From positions 1 to 32,748 of the forward strand of contig NZ_BONC01000081.1 of NCBI RefSeq assembly GCF_016862515.1: DNA of 32,748 nt, written 5' to 3'. The translations under genes and the position numbers were made by a program. A model generated the notes under the pieces. That model did not search any database. It was not told where the DNA came from and saw only the letters and a program-made list of their open reading frames with translations. This DNA is from Asanoa iriomotensis (GTDB lineage Bacteria > Actinomycetota > Actinomycetes > Mycobacteriales > Micromonosporaceae). The first letter of the stretch is position 1, and each line of letters begins with the position of its first letter. This document shows positions 7,614 to 17,855 of the stretch, piece by piece.

Positions 7614-7964
7614 GTGAGTTTCGATTTGGTGGTCTGGGCTATGGAGCCGGGCGCCTCGGCAGATGATGTTGGCGCGGCGTTTGAGCTGTGTCGGCAGGGC
7701 GAGCATGTCGCCGGTAGGCCGCATCCGCGAATCGCGGACTTCTATGCCGCGATTACGGCCGCGTACCCGGACCGGCGCACGGACGGTTCGCCTTGGGCGG
7801 CTACGCCTCTGCACGTGGCTACGGATCACGTCGAGATGAAGCTCGACGAGGACTGCCCGGACGAGGTGCTGCTGGCCGTGGAGGAGCTCGCCGGCAAGCA
7901 CGGGCTGATGTTGTTCGACCCGCAGGGCGGCACCGTCTACCCGCCGGGAGCGATGACCTCCTGA
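7614..7964 (+). CDS. Conserved hypothetical protein, 116 residues
   Basis: A small acidic protein beginning MSFDLVVWAMEPGASADD, with RIADFYAAITAAYP in the middle and ending with AGKHGLMLFDPQGGTVYPPG. It looks like a widespread family of small actinobacterial proteins that start MSFDLxVW and carry a C-terminal FDPQ motif. I know of no assigned function, though some relatives sit near polymorphic-toxin loci, which is not the case here. There is no signal peptide or membrane segment. The GTG start has no Shine-Dalgarno, so translation may be leaderless. It converges on serA and ends at a bidirectional terminator. Confidence 0.78.
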   Translation: MSFDLVVWAMEPGASADDVGAAFELCRQGEHVAGRPHPRIADFYAAITAAYPDRRTDGSPWAATPLHVATDHVEMKLDEDCPDEVLLAVEELAGKHGLMLFDPQGGTVYPPGAMTS

Positions 7965-7967
7965 CAA

Positions 7968-8016
7968 CATGAAAAAACGGGACGGGCGGCACGCGGCCGC
8001 CCGTCCCGTTTTCATG
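7968..8016. terminator. Bidirectional terminator between the hypothetical gene and serA
   Basis: A perfect stem ACGGGACGGGCGGC / GCCGCCCGTCCCGT flanked by an A-run and a T-run, so that a U-tract follows on both strands. The ends CATG/CATG extend the symmetry. It lies just after both convergent stop codons. Confidence 0.92.
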
Positions 8017-8019
8017 CCC

Positions 8020-9618
8020 TTATTCGGTGCGCAGGTCGACCGCGCTCGCCGAACCGGCGCCGATCGCGGTCTGTGCCGCGGCGAGCAGCTCGGCGTCGAC
8101 CGCGTTGTCGACGGTCAGCGTCATCAGCGCCTCGCCGCCGGCCTCGCGCCGGGCCACCTGCATGGCGGCGATGTTGACGCCGGCCTCGCCGAGGATCGAG
8201 CCGATCGCGCCGACCACGCCGGGCCGGTCCGCGTACCGGAAGAACAGCAGGATGCCGTCGGCGGCGAGCTCGAGCGCGAAACCGTCCACTTCGGTCAGCT
8301 TGGCGACCTCGCGGCTGCCGGAGATGGTGACGGTGCCGGAGACGCTGACCGTGCGGCCGTCGGGCAGGGCGCCGCGGACCGTGACGTTCGTCGGGTGCTC
8401 GGCGGTGTCGGCCATGGTGACGAGGTCGACCTCGACGCCACGGTCGGCCGCGATGTGCGGCGCGTTGACGTAGGTGACCTGCTCCTCGACCACGGAGGCG
8501 AACAGGCCCTTGGTGGCGGCCAGCTTGAGCACCGACACCTCGTTGCTGATGATCTCGCCGCTGACCTCGACGGTCACGCTGGCGGCGACGCCGCCGGCGA
8601 CCGCGGTGAAGGCCCGGCCGAGCTTCTCGGCGAGCGGCAGCAGCGGGCGCACGTCCTCGGCGACCACGCCGCCGGCCTGCACGTTGACGGCGTCCGGCAC
8701 GAACTCGCCCTGCAGCGCCAGCTTGACGGAGCGCGCGACGGCGAGGCCGGCCTTGTCCTGCGCCTCGGCGGTGGACGCGCCGAGGTGCGGGGTGGCGACC
8801 ACGTTGTCGAACGCGAAGAGCGGCGACGAGGTGCACGGCTCCTTCGCGTAGACGTCGATGCCGGCGCCGCCGACCCGGCCCTCGGCGATCGCGTCGGCGA
8901 GCGCCTGCTCGTCGATCAGCCCGCCGCGCGCGGCGTTGATGATCCGCACGCCGGGCTTGACGAGCGCCAGCTCCTTCTCACTGATCAGGCCGACGGTCTC
9001 GGGCGTCTTCGGCAGGTGGATGGAGATGAAGTCGCTCTCCCGTAGCAACTCCTCCAGACCCACGAGGCGCACGCCGAGCTGTGCGGCCCGGGCCGGCTGC
9101 ACGTAGGGGTCGTAGGCGATCAGCCGCGTGCCGAACGCGGCGATCCGCTGTGCGAACAGCACGCCGATGCGCCCGAGGCCGACCACGCCGACGGTCTTGC
9201 CCTGGATCTCCACGCCGGTGTACTTGGACCGCTTCCACTCCCCCGCCTTGAGCGCGGTGCTCGCGCTCGCCGTGTTGCGCGCGACCGCGAGCAGCAGGGC
9301 GACCGCCTGCTCGGCCGCGGACACGATGTTGGAGGTCGGCGCGTTGACCACCATGACGCCGCGCGCGGTGGCGGCGGGCACCTCGACGTTGTCGAGGCCG
9401 ACGCCGGCGCGGGCGACCACCTTGAGCCGCGGCGCGGCCGCGATGGCGGCGGCGTCGATCTGGGTGGCGCTGCGGACGATCACCGCATCGGCTTCGGCGA
9501 GGGCGGGCAGCAGCGCCTCGCGGTCGGAGCCGTCGACGTGACGGACGTCGAAGTCGTGCGCGAGCACGTCAATCGCGGCAGGGGCCAGTTCTTCGGCGAT
9601 AAGAACGACGGGAGTCAT
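8020..9618 (-). CDS. serA: D-3-phosphoglycerate dehydrogenase
   Basis: First enzyme of the phosphorylated serine pathway. The 532-residue protein is the long actinobacterial type. Its N-terminal split catalytic domain has VIVRSATQIDAAAIAAA and VVARAGVGLDNVEVPAA, followed by a Rossmann NAD domain (VGVVGLGRIG), the INAARGGLIDE motif, the catalytic His in VVATPHLGAST, an intervening (ASB-type) domain and a C-terminal ACT domain (RPGVVGAIGSILGEAGVNIA) for serine feedback. The ATG before TPVVLIAEELAP follows GAGG at 4 nt. It lies downstream of ilvBNC in the same direction but is separated by 162 bp with strong hairpins, so it may have its own control. Serine made here feeds glyA-dependent one-carbon metabolism. 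Confidence 0.95.
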   Translation of the reverse strand: MTPVVLIAEELAPAAIDVLAHDFDVRHVDGSDREALLPALAEADAVIVRSATQIDAAAIAAAPRLKVVARAGVGLDNVEVPAATARGVMVVNAPTSNIVSAAEQAVALLLAVARNTASASTALKAGEWKRSKYTGVEIQGKTVGVVGLGRIGVLFAQRIAAFGTRLIAYDPYVQPARAAQLGVRLVGLEELLRESDFISIHLPKTPETVGLISEKELALVKPGVRIINAARGGLIDEQALADAIAEGRVGGAGIDVYAKEPCTSSPLFAFDNVVATPHLGASTAEAQDKAGLAVARSVKLALQGEFVPDAVNVQAGGVVAEDVRPLLPLAEKLGRAFTAVAGGVAASVTVEVSGEIISNEVSVLKLAATKGLFASVVEEQVTYVNAPHIAADRGVEVDLVTMADTAEHPTNVTVRGALPDGRTVSVSGTVTISGSREVAKLTEVDGFALELAADGILLFFRYADRPGVVGAIGSILGEAGVNIAAMQVARREAGGEALMTLTVDNAVDAELLAAAQTAIGAGSASAVDLRTE

Positions 9619-9639
9619 AGGTCCTCGTAAATTAGGGAA

Positions 9640-9695
9640 GGGGCGCCGGCAGCGGCTGCCTACCACTGAAATGGTAGGCGCCGGGCCGGCGCCCC
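9640..9695 (-). promoter_or_regulatory. Large two-tier hairpin just upstream of serA
   Basis: An outer perfect 11-bp stem (GGGGCGCCGGC 9640-9650 with 9685-9695) encloses an inner perfect 8-bp stem (GCCTACCA 9658-9665 with 9672-9679), separated by asymmetric internal loops. On the minus strand it ends 21 nt before the serA ATG. It may terminate ilvBNC transcripts (only a weak U-rich tail follows) or act as a structured serA 5' leader. I do not recognise it as a known riboswitch. Confidence 0.6.
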
Positions 9696-9737
9696 AGGTT
9701 CTCCTTAAGGCGTGTTTGGGCTCACAACGGGAGCTTT

Positions 9738-9752
9738 CGCCCCGCAGGGGCG
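9738..9752 (-). terminator. Small hairpin after ilvC
   Basis: CGCCCC / GGGGCG with a 3-nt loop, 28 nt beyond the ilvC stop, without a U-tract. It is a weak candidate terminator for the ilvBNC operon. Confidence 0.35.
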
Positions 9753-9780
9753 CTAGCCAGCGCGGCCCACGTGGCCAGAG

Positions 9781-10827
<1,047 letters not shown>

Positions 10828-11343
10828 TCAGGCGGCGCGGAGCGCCGGGCCGGTCGTGATGGAACGGGAGCCGCGACCGATCGCGACCATCCCGGACTGG
10901 ACCATTTCCTTGATCCCGTACGGCTCGAGGTCGCGCAGGAGCGCGTCCAGCTTGTCCGCTGTGCCGGTCGCCTCGATAGTCAACGTGTCCGGAGCCACGT
11001 CGATGACGCGCGCGCGGAACAGGTTCACCGTCTCGAGCACCTGGGACCGGATCGCGCGGTCGGCGCGCACCTTGACCAGGACGAGCTCGCGCTGCACCGA
11101 CTGCACCGGGTCCAGCTCGACGATCTTGAGCACGTTGACCAGCTTGTTGAGCTGCTTGGTGACCTGCTCGAGCGGCGACTCGTCGGCGTTGACCACGATC
11201 GTGATGCGGGAGATCTCGGCGTGCTCGGTCTCACCGACCGCCAGCGAGTCGATGTTGAAGCCGCGGCGGGAGAACAGCCCCGACACCCGGGCCAGGACAC
11301 CGGGCTTGTTTTCCACGAGCACCGACAGTGTGTGCTTGGACAT
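10828..11343 (-). CDS. ilvN: Acetolactate synthase small (regulatory) subunit
   Basis: A 171-residue regulatory subunit that activates IlvB and confers valine feedback inhibition. The N-terminal ACT domain reads SVLVENKPGVLARVSGLFSRR (about 6-26), followed by ISRITIVV. The C-terminal domain includes RELVLVKVRA and ends around SGMVAIGRG. The ATG shares its A with the ilvB stop (TGATG), giving translational coupling; the preceding in-frame GTG is an alternative start one codon longer. Confidence 0.95.
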   Translation of the reverse strand: MSKHTLSVLVENKPGVLARVSGLFSRRGFNIDSLAVGETEHAEISRITIVVNADESPLEQVTKQLNKLVNVLKIVELDPVQSVQRELVLVKVRADRAIRSQVLETVNLFRARVIDVAPDTLTIEATGTADKLDALLRDLEPYGIKEMVQSGMVAIGRGSRSITTGPALRAA

Positions 11344-13217
11344 CACAACTCATCCTCGTCGAAGGCCGGGCGGACGCCGCGGGCGAACATGATCTCGTCG
11401 TTGCTGGTGCCGGCGGCCACCATCGGCCACACCATCGCGTCTTTCCCGACCACGAAGTCGATGACCACGGGCGCGTCGTTGATCGCCATCGCGGCCTCGA
11501 TCGTCTTGTCGACGTCTTCCTTGGTCTCGCAGCGCAGCCCGACGCAACCCAGCGCCTCCGCCAGCTTCACGAAGTCCGGGATCCGGTGCTTGTGCGTGCC
11601 CAGGTCGGTGTTGGAGTAACGCTCGCCGTAGAACAGCGTCTGCCACTGGCGCACCATGCCGAGGTTGCCGTTGTTGATCACGGCGACCTTGATCGGGATG
11701 CGCTCCAGCGCGCAGGTGGCCAGCTCCTGGTTGGTCATCTGGAAGCAGCCGTCGCCGTCGATCGCCCAGACCGTCGTGTCGGGCTGGCCGACCTTGGCGC
11801 CCATGGCCGCCGGGACCGCGTAGCCCATCGTGCCGGCGCCGCCGGAGTTGAGCCACGTGTGCGGCTTCTCGTAGCTGATGAACTGCGACGCCCACATCTG
11901 GTGCTGGCCGACGCCGGCGCAGTAGATCGCGTCGGGGCCGGCGAGCTTGCCGATCCGCTCGATCACGTACTGCGGCGCGAGCGTGCCGTCGGACGGCTCG
12001 TCGTAGCCGAGCGGATAGCGCTGGCGCAGGTCGTCGAGCTGTGCCCACCAGGCGGTGCGGTCGCCGGCGCGGCCGGCCGCCTGCTCCGCGGCGATCGCGC
12101 CGAGCAGTTCCTCGATCACGTACTTGGCGTCGCCGACGATCGGGACGTCCGCCGCCCGGTTCTTGCCGATCTCGGCGGGGTCGATGTCGGCGTGGACGAT
12201 CGCGGCGTCGGGCGCGAACGAGTCGAGCTTGCCGGTCACCCGGTCGTCGAACCGGGCGCCGAGCGCGACCAGCAGGTCGGCCTTCTGCAGGGCGTAGACC
12301 GCCGCGACCGAGCCGTGCATGCCGGGCATGCCCAGGTGCTGTTGGTGCGAGTCGGGGAAGGCGCCGCGGGCCATCAGCGTGGTGACGACCGGGATGCCGG
12401 TCAGCTCGGCGAGCTTGCGCAGCGCCTCGGTGGCGCCGGCCTTGAGGACGCCGCCGCCGACGTAGAGCACCGGGCGCTTGGCACCGGTCATCAGCCGGGC
12501 GGCCTCGCGGATCTGCTTGCCGTGCGGATGCAGCGTCGGCCGGTAGCCGGGCAGGTCGAGGGTGGGCGGCCAGCTGAACGTCGTCTGCGCCTGGAGCACG
12601 TCCTTGGGCACGTCGACCAGGACCGGCCCCGGGCGCCCGGTGCTCGCCAGGTGGAACGCCTCGGCCAGCACCCGCGGGATCTCCTCGGCGTTCTGCACGA
12701 GGAAGTTGTGCTTGGTGATCGGCAGCGTGATGCCCTGGATGTCGGCTTCCTGGAACGCGTCGGTCCCGATGGCCGGGCGGGCCACCTGGCCGGTGATCGC
12801 GACAACCGCGACCGAGTCCATGTACGCGTCGGCGATCGGCGTGACCAGGTTGGTGGCGCCGGGGCCGGAGGTCGCGATGCAGACGCCGACCTTGCCCGTC
12901 GCCTGGGCGTAGCCGGTGGCCGCGTGCCCCGCGCCCTGCTCGTGGCGGACGAGGATGTGGCGGACGGACGAGTCGTAGATCGGGTCGTACGCGGGGAGGA
13001 TCGCTCCACCGGGGATGCCGAACGCGACCTCGACGCCGAGGGACTCGAGCGCCTTGACGAGCGACTGCGCGCCGGTGACCTTGGCCGGGCCCGGCGGGGT
13101 CGGCACGGGGTGGCGCTCGGCGGCCCGCTCCGGCTGGTGGTGACCGGCCTGGGCGGCGACCGTCGCGGGGGTGGCGTGGATCCGGTGGGCGATGGTCTCG
13201 GGAGTGGGTCTGGTCAT
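11343..13217 (-). CDS. ilvB: Acetolactate synthase large (catalytic) subunit
   Basis: A thiamine-diphosphate and FAD enzyme making acetolactate from two pyruvates, or acetohydroxybutyrate from pyruvate plus 2-oxobutyrate. The 624-residue protein has a polar N-terminal extension of about 45 residues, then [23 protein letters not shown], the catalytic glutamate (Glu93) in [14 protein letters not shown], the central FAD domain, and the ThDP motif starting [12 protein letters not shown] and ending in NN. The ATG has a GAAGG at about 10 nt. It is the first gene of ilvBNC and is preceded by an attenuator. The 3' end overlaps the ilvN start by one base. Confidence 0.95.
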   Translation of the reverse strand: MTRPTPETIAHRIHATPATVAAQAGHHQPERAAERHPVPTPPGPAKVTGAQSLVKALESLGVEVAFGIPGGAILPAYDPIYDSSVRHILVRHEQGAGHAATGYAQATGKVGVCIATSGPGATNLVTPIADAYMDSVAVVAITGQVARPAIGTDAFQEADIQGITLPITKHNFLVQNAEEIPRVLAEAFHLASTGRPGPVLVDVPKDVLQAQTTFSWPPTLDLPGYRPTLHPHGKQIREAARLMTGAKRPVLYVGGGVLKAGATEALRKLAELTGIPVVTTLMARGAFPDSHQQHLGMPGMHGSVAAVYALQKADLLVALGARFDDRVTGKLDSFAPDAAIVHADIDPAEIGKNRAADVPIVGDAKYVIEELLGAIAAEQAAGRAGDRTAWWAQLDDLRQRYPLGYDEPSDGTLAPQYVIERIGKLAGPDAIYCAGVGQHQMWASQFISYEKPHTWLNSGGAGTMGYAVPAAMGAKVGQPDTTVWAIDGDGCFQMTNQELATCALERIPIKVAVINNGNLGMVRQWQTLFYGERYSNTDLGTHKHRIPDFVKLAEALGCVGLRCETKEDVDKTIEAAMAINDAPVVIDFVVGKDAMVWPMVAAGTSNDEIMFARGVRPAFDEDEL

Positions 13218-13301
13218 GGCGGGTGCCTTCGCTCGGTGCTGCGCTCGTGTGGTGTTGGCGATCTGTGGTGACCCCCGGGAGAGTCACGTGCGTCCGGGCA
13301 C

Positions 13302-13361
13302 AAAAATGGCCCTCGTGCAGATGCACGGGGCCAGCGCACTCTCTGGGAACGAGAGTGCGCT
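13302..13361 (-). terminator. Attenuator hairpins of the ilvB leader
   Basis: On the minus strand a first hairpin (13333-13361) pairs AGCGCACTCTC perfectly with GAGAGTGCGCT around a 7-nt loop, and its first base is the last base of the leader stop codon. The next hairpin (13307-13333) pairs TGGCCC and CGTGCA with TGCACG and GGGCCA (one bulged base) and is followed by TTTTT (13302-13306), an intrinsic terminator 85 bp before ilvB. The arrangement matches that at cimA. Confidence 0.9.
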
Positions 13362-13396
13362 CAGGTAAGTACTCGAGACGACCAGCGTGGCGACAT
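13361..13396 (-). CDS. ilvB leader peptide (MSPRWSSRVLT)
   Basis: An ATG-initiated 11-codon ORF ending VLT, with TGA overlapping the first attenuator hairpin. The Val (GTA) and Leu (CTT) codons are uncommon in this genome and lie just before the stop, where stalling would influence hairpin folding. No Shine-Dalgarno is present, and the predicted promoter puts the transcription start on the ATG. Attenuation of ilvB by such leaders is established in actinobacteria. With only one Val and one Leu codon this is a lean version, so the peptide is less certain than the terminator. Confidence 0.68.
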   Translation of the reverse strand: MSPRWSSRVLT

Positions 13397-13400
13397 GGGG

Positions 13401-15827
13401 CTAACTCTGACGTATCTCGCGGGATGAGTCAACTGATCCCACATCATGGGCAGGGGGTGTCGCGGGTGCACGCTGCGCGGGCGGCGCGAGCTCCCCACAC
13501 GCAGGGCGATCAGCGATCTTGTCGGTGCGTACGCCGGTGGCCGGTGCCTTGGTCTTGATCTTGTTCTTGTCCGGGCGGGTGGCCGCGTCGAGCATCGCCT
13601 CCAGGTGCTCGGCCGGCACGCCCCAGCCGAAGAGCTGGCCCTGGCCGAAGCGACAGCCGGCGTCGATGACGGCGGCCTGCTCGCGCGGGTTGGTGACGCC
13701 CTCGGCGATCACCTCGAGGCCGAGCCGGTGGCCGAGGCGGACCACGATGTCGACCAGCGGGCCGCCCTGGGGGCGCGCTTTCAGCCCGTCGACGCCGCCG
13801 GCGAGCGTGACCAGCGGCGCGAAGCCGTGGTCGACGTCCGGCTCGGACTCGCGGACGAGGCTGTGGTCGATCTTGAGGATGTCGATCGGCAGCCGGCGGA
13901 GCTGGCCGAGCGACGAGTAGCCGGTGCCGAAGTCGTCGAGCGCGATGCGCACGCCGAGCGCGCGCAACGCCCGTAGCCGTTTGATCAGCTCGTCGAGGTC
14001 GATGGCGACCGCCTGCTCGGTCACCTCCAGCACCAGCCGTTGCGGCGGCACGCGGTGCGCGCGGAGCGCTTCGGCCACCTGGTCGACGTAGATGGGCGCG
14101 TGCAACTCCCGCGGCGAGACGTTGACGCTGACCCAGACGTCGTGGCCGTCGGCCAGCCAGCGGGAGAGTTGGTGGCAGGCCTGGTGGAGGACCCACGCGC
14201 CGAGCTTGGCGATCATGCCGCATTCTTCGGCGATCGGGATGAACTCGTCGGGGCGGACGGCGCCCAGGTCGGGGTGGTGCCAGCGGAGCAGCGCCTCGGC
14301 GCCGACCGGGCGGACCGACGGCATGATCACCACGGGCTGGAACGCGAGGTGCAGCTCGCCCCGGTCGATCGCGCCGCGCATCTCGTGCTCGAGCGTGGTG
14401 CGGCGGCGCAGCAGCTGGTCGTAGGAGGCGTGGTAGCGCTCGACCCGGTTCTTGCCGCGCTGCTTGGCGTAGCGCAGTGCGAGGTCGGCGTGCTGGAGCA
14501 GCGTGGTGTCGTCGTCGGCGGTGTCGGCGCCCGCGACGCCGATGCTGACGCTGAGGAAGACCCGGCCGGACTTCTGCTCGTAGGGCTTGTTGAGCACGCC
14601 CAGCAGCCGCTCGGCGGCACCCTGCGCCTCGTGCGGCTTGGCCCACATCAGCACCGCGAACTCGTCGCCGCCGAGCCGGGCGGCCACGTCGCCGGGGCGC
14701 AGGTTCATCCGGAGCCGCTGGCCGACCTCGACCAGCACGTCGTCGCCGACGTCGTGGCCGCGCATGTCGTTGACGTTCTTGAAGCCGTCGAGGTCGAGGC
14801 CGAGCAGCACGCACGGCTTGCCGGGCTCGACCTCGTCGGCCAGCGCGCGGAGCAGGCCGCGGCGGTTGGCGAGGCCGGTGAGCGGGTCGGTGTGCGCCAG
14901 CTCCTTGAAGTGCGCCTCGCGGTCCTGCAGGCGGATCGCGTAGTTGCGGACGTCGCGCAGCGCCACGAACTGGCGCACGACCAGGGCGAAGCCCTCCAGG
15001 CTGCCGAGCGCGATGCCCATCGCGGTGAACTCGCCGCCGCCGATCACGTGGACCATGCCCGAGATCGCCATCCCGAGCATCGGGACGAACGCGTAGGTGG
15101 TGCCGCGGCGGATCACGTCGAGCTCGGCGATCGCCTCGGTGTCGACGCCGCGGCCGGCGAACGCGACCACCATGAGCGCGATCGGCATCACCACGCCGCT
15201 GAGGGTGGCCAGGCCCGGGCCGGCCTGGCAGAGCCCCGCGGTGAGCCCGACGCCGCAGGTGGCGACCGAGACCGCGCCGCAGCCCATGAAGAGCAGTCGG
15301 AGCCGCGAGCCCGCGCCGCGCATCGTGACGATCGCGACGATGCCGACCGCGAGCGCCGCCGCGCCGGCGGCGACGTAGATGCCGACGCACGGGCTCGTCG
15401 TCGACCGGCCGAAGATCTCCCACGGCGGCGAGGTCAGCACCCACCCCACGAACCACAGTGAGAACGCGATGACCAGCGCGTCGAGCAGGTGGCGGCCGGC
15501 GATCCGCCGGGTGCCGGCGGCCCAGGGCAGCCGGAGGAGGCCGGCGCAGAGGATGGCGGTGCTGATCGCGCTGCCGATGCCGATGCCGATCGCGAAGTTG
15601 GTGCGGGCGGGCTGGTGGTGGCTCCAGCCCTCGGCGAACGTGAGCACACCGACCAGGGCGATCGCGGTGGTCAGCGCGGCGAGCGCGCTGCCGATCGCGA
15701 GCAGGAGGTGGGCCTGGCGCGCGGCGCCGACCCGAGCGCGTGCGGAGGACACCAGCAGGACCGTGACGACCGCGGCCGCCAAGGTGCCTGCGGCGGCGGC
15801 CAGCGCGGCACCGGTCCCGAAGTGCAC
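13401..15827 (-). CDS. Membrane GGDEF-EAL cyclic-di-GMP enzyme
   Basis: An 808-residue protein from the GTG start. About eight transmembrane helices fill the first ~290 residues, followed by a GGDEF domain (LAHTDPLTGLANRRG; GGDEF at 386-390) and an EAL domain (EAL at 511-513 in AEALLRW, later DDFGTGYSSLGQL and LKIDHSLV). Both signature motifs are intact, and RPGD five residues before GGDEF fits the inhibitory I-site. It may therefore both make and degrade cyclic di-GMP. The EAL part has an insertion of about 25 residues after LKIDHSLVRESE. The N terminus is uncertain: an ATG 26 codons upstream is in frame, but its residues look non-membrane. The stop is 4 bp before the ilvB leader start, and the ilvB promoter lies in its last codons. 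Confidence 0.85.
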   Translation of the reverse strand: MHFGTGAALAAAAGTLAAAVVTVLLVSSARARVGAARQAHLLLAIGSALAALTTAIALVGVLTFAEGWSHHQPARTNFAIGIGIGSAISTAILCAGLLRLPWAAGTRRIAGRHLLDALVIAFSLWFVGWVLTSPPWEIFGRSTTSPCVGIYVAAGAAALAVGIVAIVTMRGAGSRLRLLFMGCGAVSVATCGVGLTAGLCQAGPGLATLSGVVMPIALMVVAFAGRGVDTEAIAELDVIRRGTTYAFVPMLGMAISGMVHVIGGGEFTAMGIALGSLEGFALVVRQFVALRDVRNYAIRLQDREAHFKELAHTDPLTGLANRRGLLRALADEVEPGKPCVLLGLDLDGFKNVNDMRGHDVGDDVLVEVGQRLRMNLRPGDVAARLGGDEFAVLMWAKPHEAQGAAERLLGVLNKPYEQKSGRVFLSVSIGVAGADTADDDTTLLQHADLALRYAKQRGKNRVERYHASYDQLLRRRTTLEHEMRGAIDRGELHLAFQPVVIMPSVRPVGAEALLRWHHPDLGAVRPDEFIPIAEECGMIAKLGAWVLHQACHQLSRWLADGHDVWVSVNVSPRELHAPIYVDQVAEALRAHRVPPQRLVLEVTEQAVAIDLDELIKRLRALRALGVRIALDDFGTGYSSLGQLRRLPIDILKIDHSLVRESEPDVDHGFAPLVTLAGGVDGLKARPQGGPLVDIVVRLGHRLGLEVIAEGVTNPREQAAVIDAGCRFGQGQLFGWGVPAEHLEAMLDAATRPDKNKIKTKAPATGVRTDKIADRPACGELAPPAQRAPATPPAHDVGSVDSSREIRQS
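13404..13432 (-). promoter_or_regulatory. Predicted promoter of the ilvB leader and ilvBNC
   Basis: TTGACT (13427-13432), 17 nt, CAGAGT (13404-13409), then 7 nt to the leader ATG. The -35 is a 5-of-6 match. It lies entirely inside the 3' end of the GGDEF-EAL gene. Confidence 0.6.
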
Positions 15828-16007
15828 ACCACAACTGTGCCGGATCGAAACTGCGCATGGGGGACTGTGTGTGCGACGCGTGATGTCCTGACTACAGGCG
15901 CACATTACGGCATATGGTGCAAATCACGGGCGTGGTTGTCCCGTCTGGTGGACGCAGGGCGTACCTGACGCACGCTCGTCCGGTTTTGTGATGCAAGACT
16001 TGACAAC

Positions 16008-17855
16008 ATGCCCGAGCTGCGTTCCAGGACTTCCACACACGGACGGACCATGGCCGGCGCGCGCGCCCTCTGGCGGGCCACCGGCATGACCGACGACGAC
16101 TTCGGCAAACCGATCGTCGCGATCGCCAACAGCTTCACGCAGTTCGTACCCGGGCACGTGCACCTTCGCAACATGGGCGCGCTGGTCGCCGAGGCGGTCA
16201 CCGAGGCGGGCGGCGTCGGGCGCGAGTTCAACACGATCGCGGTCGACGACGGCATCGCGATGGGCCACGGCGGCATGCTCTACTCGCTGCCCAGCCGGGA
16301 GCTGATCGCGGACGCCGTGGAGTACATGGTCAACGCGCACACCGCCGACGCGCTGGTCTGCATCTCCAACTGCGACAAGATCACGCCGGGCATGCTGCTG
16401 GCCGCGCTGCGCCTCAACATCCCCACCGTGTTCGTCTCCGGCGGGCCGATGGAGGCCGGCAAGACCGTCGCCGTCGACGGCGTCGTGCGCGGCAAGCTCG
16501 ACCTGATCGACGCGATGATCGCCGCGTCCAACGACGCGGTGACCGACGCCGAGCTCAACGAGATCGAACGGTCCGCCTGTCCGACGTGCGGTTCCTGTTC
16601 CGGCATGTTCACCGCCAACTCGATGAACTGCCTGACCGAGGCGATCGGGCTGGCGCTGCCCGGCAACGGCTCGACGCTCGCCACGCACTCGGCGCGGCGG
16701 CAGCTGTTCCTCGACGCGGGGCGGACCGTGGTCGACCTGGCGCGGCGGTACTACGACGACGACGACTCGTCGGTGTTGCCGCGCAGCATCGCCACGCGGC
16801 CGGCGTTCGAGAACGCGGTGGCGCTGGACGTGGCGATGGGTGGGTCGACCAACACCGTGCTGCACCTGCTGGCCGCGGCCCGCGAGGCCGAGCTGGACTT
16901 CGGCGTCAAGGACATCGACGCGATCTCGCGGCGGGTGCCGTGCCTGGCGAAGGTGGCGCCCAACACGCAGAAGTACCACATGGAGGACGTGCACCGGGCC
17001 GGCGGGATTCCGGCGATCCTGGGTGAGCTGGCGCGGGGCGGGGCGCTGGACACGTCGGTGCACTCGGTGCACTCGCCGTCGTTGTCGTCGTGGCTTTCCG
17101 AGTGGGACATCCGTTCCGGGTCCGCTTCCCCTGCCGCCGTTTCGCTGTTCCACGCGGCTCCCGGTGGGGTGCGGACGACCGAGCCGTTCTCGACGTCGAA
17201 CCGGTGGTCCACGTTGGACACCGACGCCGCCGACGGGTGCATCCGGGACTTCGCGCACGCGTACACCGTCGATGGTGGTCTGGCGATACTGCACGGCAAC
17301 CTGGCGCCGGAGGGCGCCGTGGTGAAGACCGCGGGTGTCGACGAGGAGCTGTGGCGGTTCAGCGGGCCGGCGAAGGTGTTCGAGTCCCAGGAGGCGGCGG
17401 TCGACGGCATCCTGGCCAAGGAGATCCAGCCGGGTGACGTCGTGGTGATCCGCTACGAAGGACCGCGCGGTGGGCCGGGCATGCAGGAGATGCTGTACCC
17501 GACGTCGTTCCTGAAGGGGCGCGGGCTGGGGAAGGCGTGCGCGCTGATCACCGACGGGCGGTTCTCCGGTGGGACGTCCGGGCTGTCGATAGGGCACGTG
17601 TCGCCGGAGGCCGCGGGCGGTGGGTTGATCGCTCTGGTCGAGGAGGGCGACGAGATCGTGATCGACATTCCGGCGCGGTCGTTGACCTTGAACGTTTCTG
17701 ACGAGGTGTTGTCGGCGCGGCGGGTCGCTCAAGAGAAGCGGGAGAAGCCTTACACGCCTGTCGACCGCGAGCGGCCGGTGTCGGCGGCGTTGCGGGCCTA
17801 TGCGTCCATGGCTACCTCGGCCAGTGACGGCGCTTACCGGAAGGTGCCGGAGTAG
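16008..17855 (+). CDS. ilvD: Dihydroxy-acid dehydratase
   Basis: Dehydrates 2,3-dihydroxy acids to 2-oxo acids, the step before IlvE. The 615-residue protein begins [20 protein letters not shown] and shows the iron-sulfur cysteines in [10 protein letters not shown] (Cys122) and [12 protein letters not shown] (Cys194), plus the C-terminal [19 protein letters not shown]. It is the long (616-residue) type. The ATG lacks a Shine-Dalgarno and AAGACT lies 7 nt before it, so the transcript may be leaderless. It is the only pathway gene here on the plus strand and has no attenuator. Its last 22 bp overlap the convergent beta-mannosidase gene. Confidence 0.95.
   Translation: MPELRSRTSTHGRTMAGARALWRATGMTDDDFGKPIVAIANSFTQFVPGHVHLRNMGALVAEAVTEAGGVGREFNTIAVDDGIAMGHGGMLYSLPSRELIADAVEYMVNAHTADALVCISNCDKITPGMLLAALRLNIPTVFVSGGPMEAGKTVAVDGVVRGKLDLIDAMIAASNDAVTDAELNEIERSACPTCGSCSGMFTANSMNCLTEAIGLALPGNGSTLATHSARRQLFLDAGRTVVDLARRYYDDDDSSVLPRSIATRPAFENAVALDVAMGGSTNTVLHLLAAAREAELDFGVKDIDAISRRVPCLAKVAPNTQKYHMEDVHRAGGIPAILGELARGGALDTSVHSVHSPSLSSWLSEWDIRSGSASPAAVSLFHAAPGGVRTTEPFSTSNRWSTLDTDAADGCIRDFAHAYTVDGGLAILHGNLAPEGAVVKTAGVDEELWRFSGPAKVFESQEAAVDGILAKEIQPGDVVVIRYEGPRGGPGMQEMLYPTSFLKGRGLGKACALITDGRFSGGTSGLSIGHVSPEAAGGGLIALVEEGDEIVIDIPARSLTLNVSDEVLSARRVAQEKREKPYTPVDRERPVSAALRAYASMATSASDGAYRKVPE

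Noticed and set aside
11350-13326. Alternative frame of 658 codons over ilvB
   Set aside because: Arg/Pro/Gly-rich shadow of ilvB. It also runs through the attenuator terminator.
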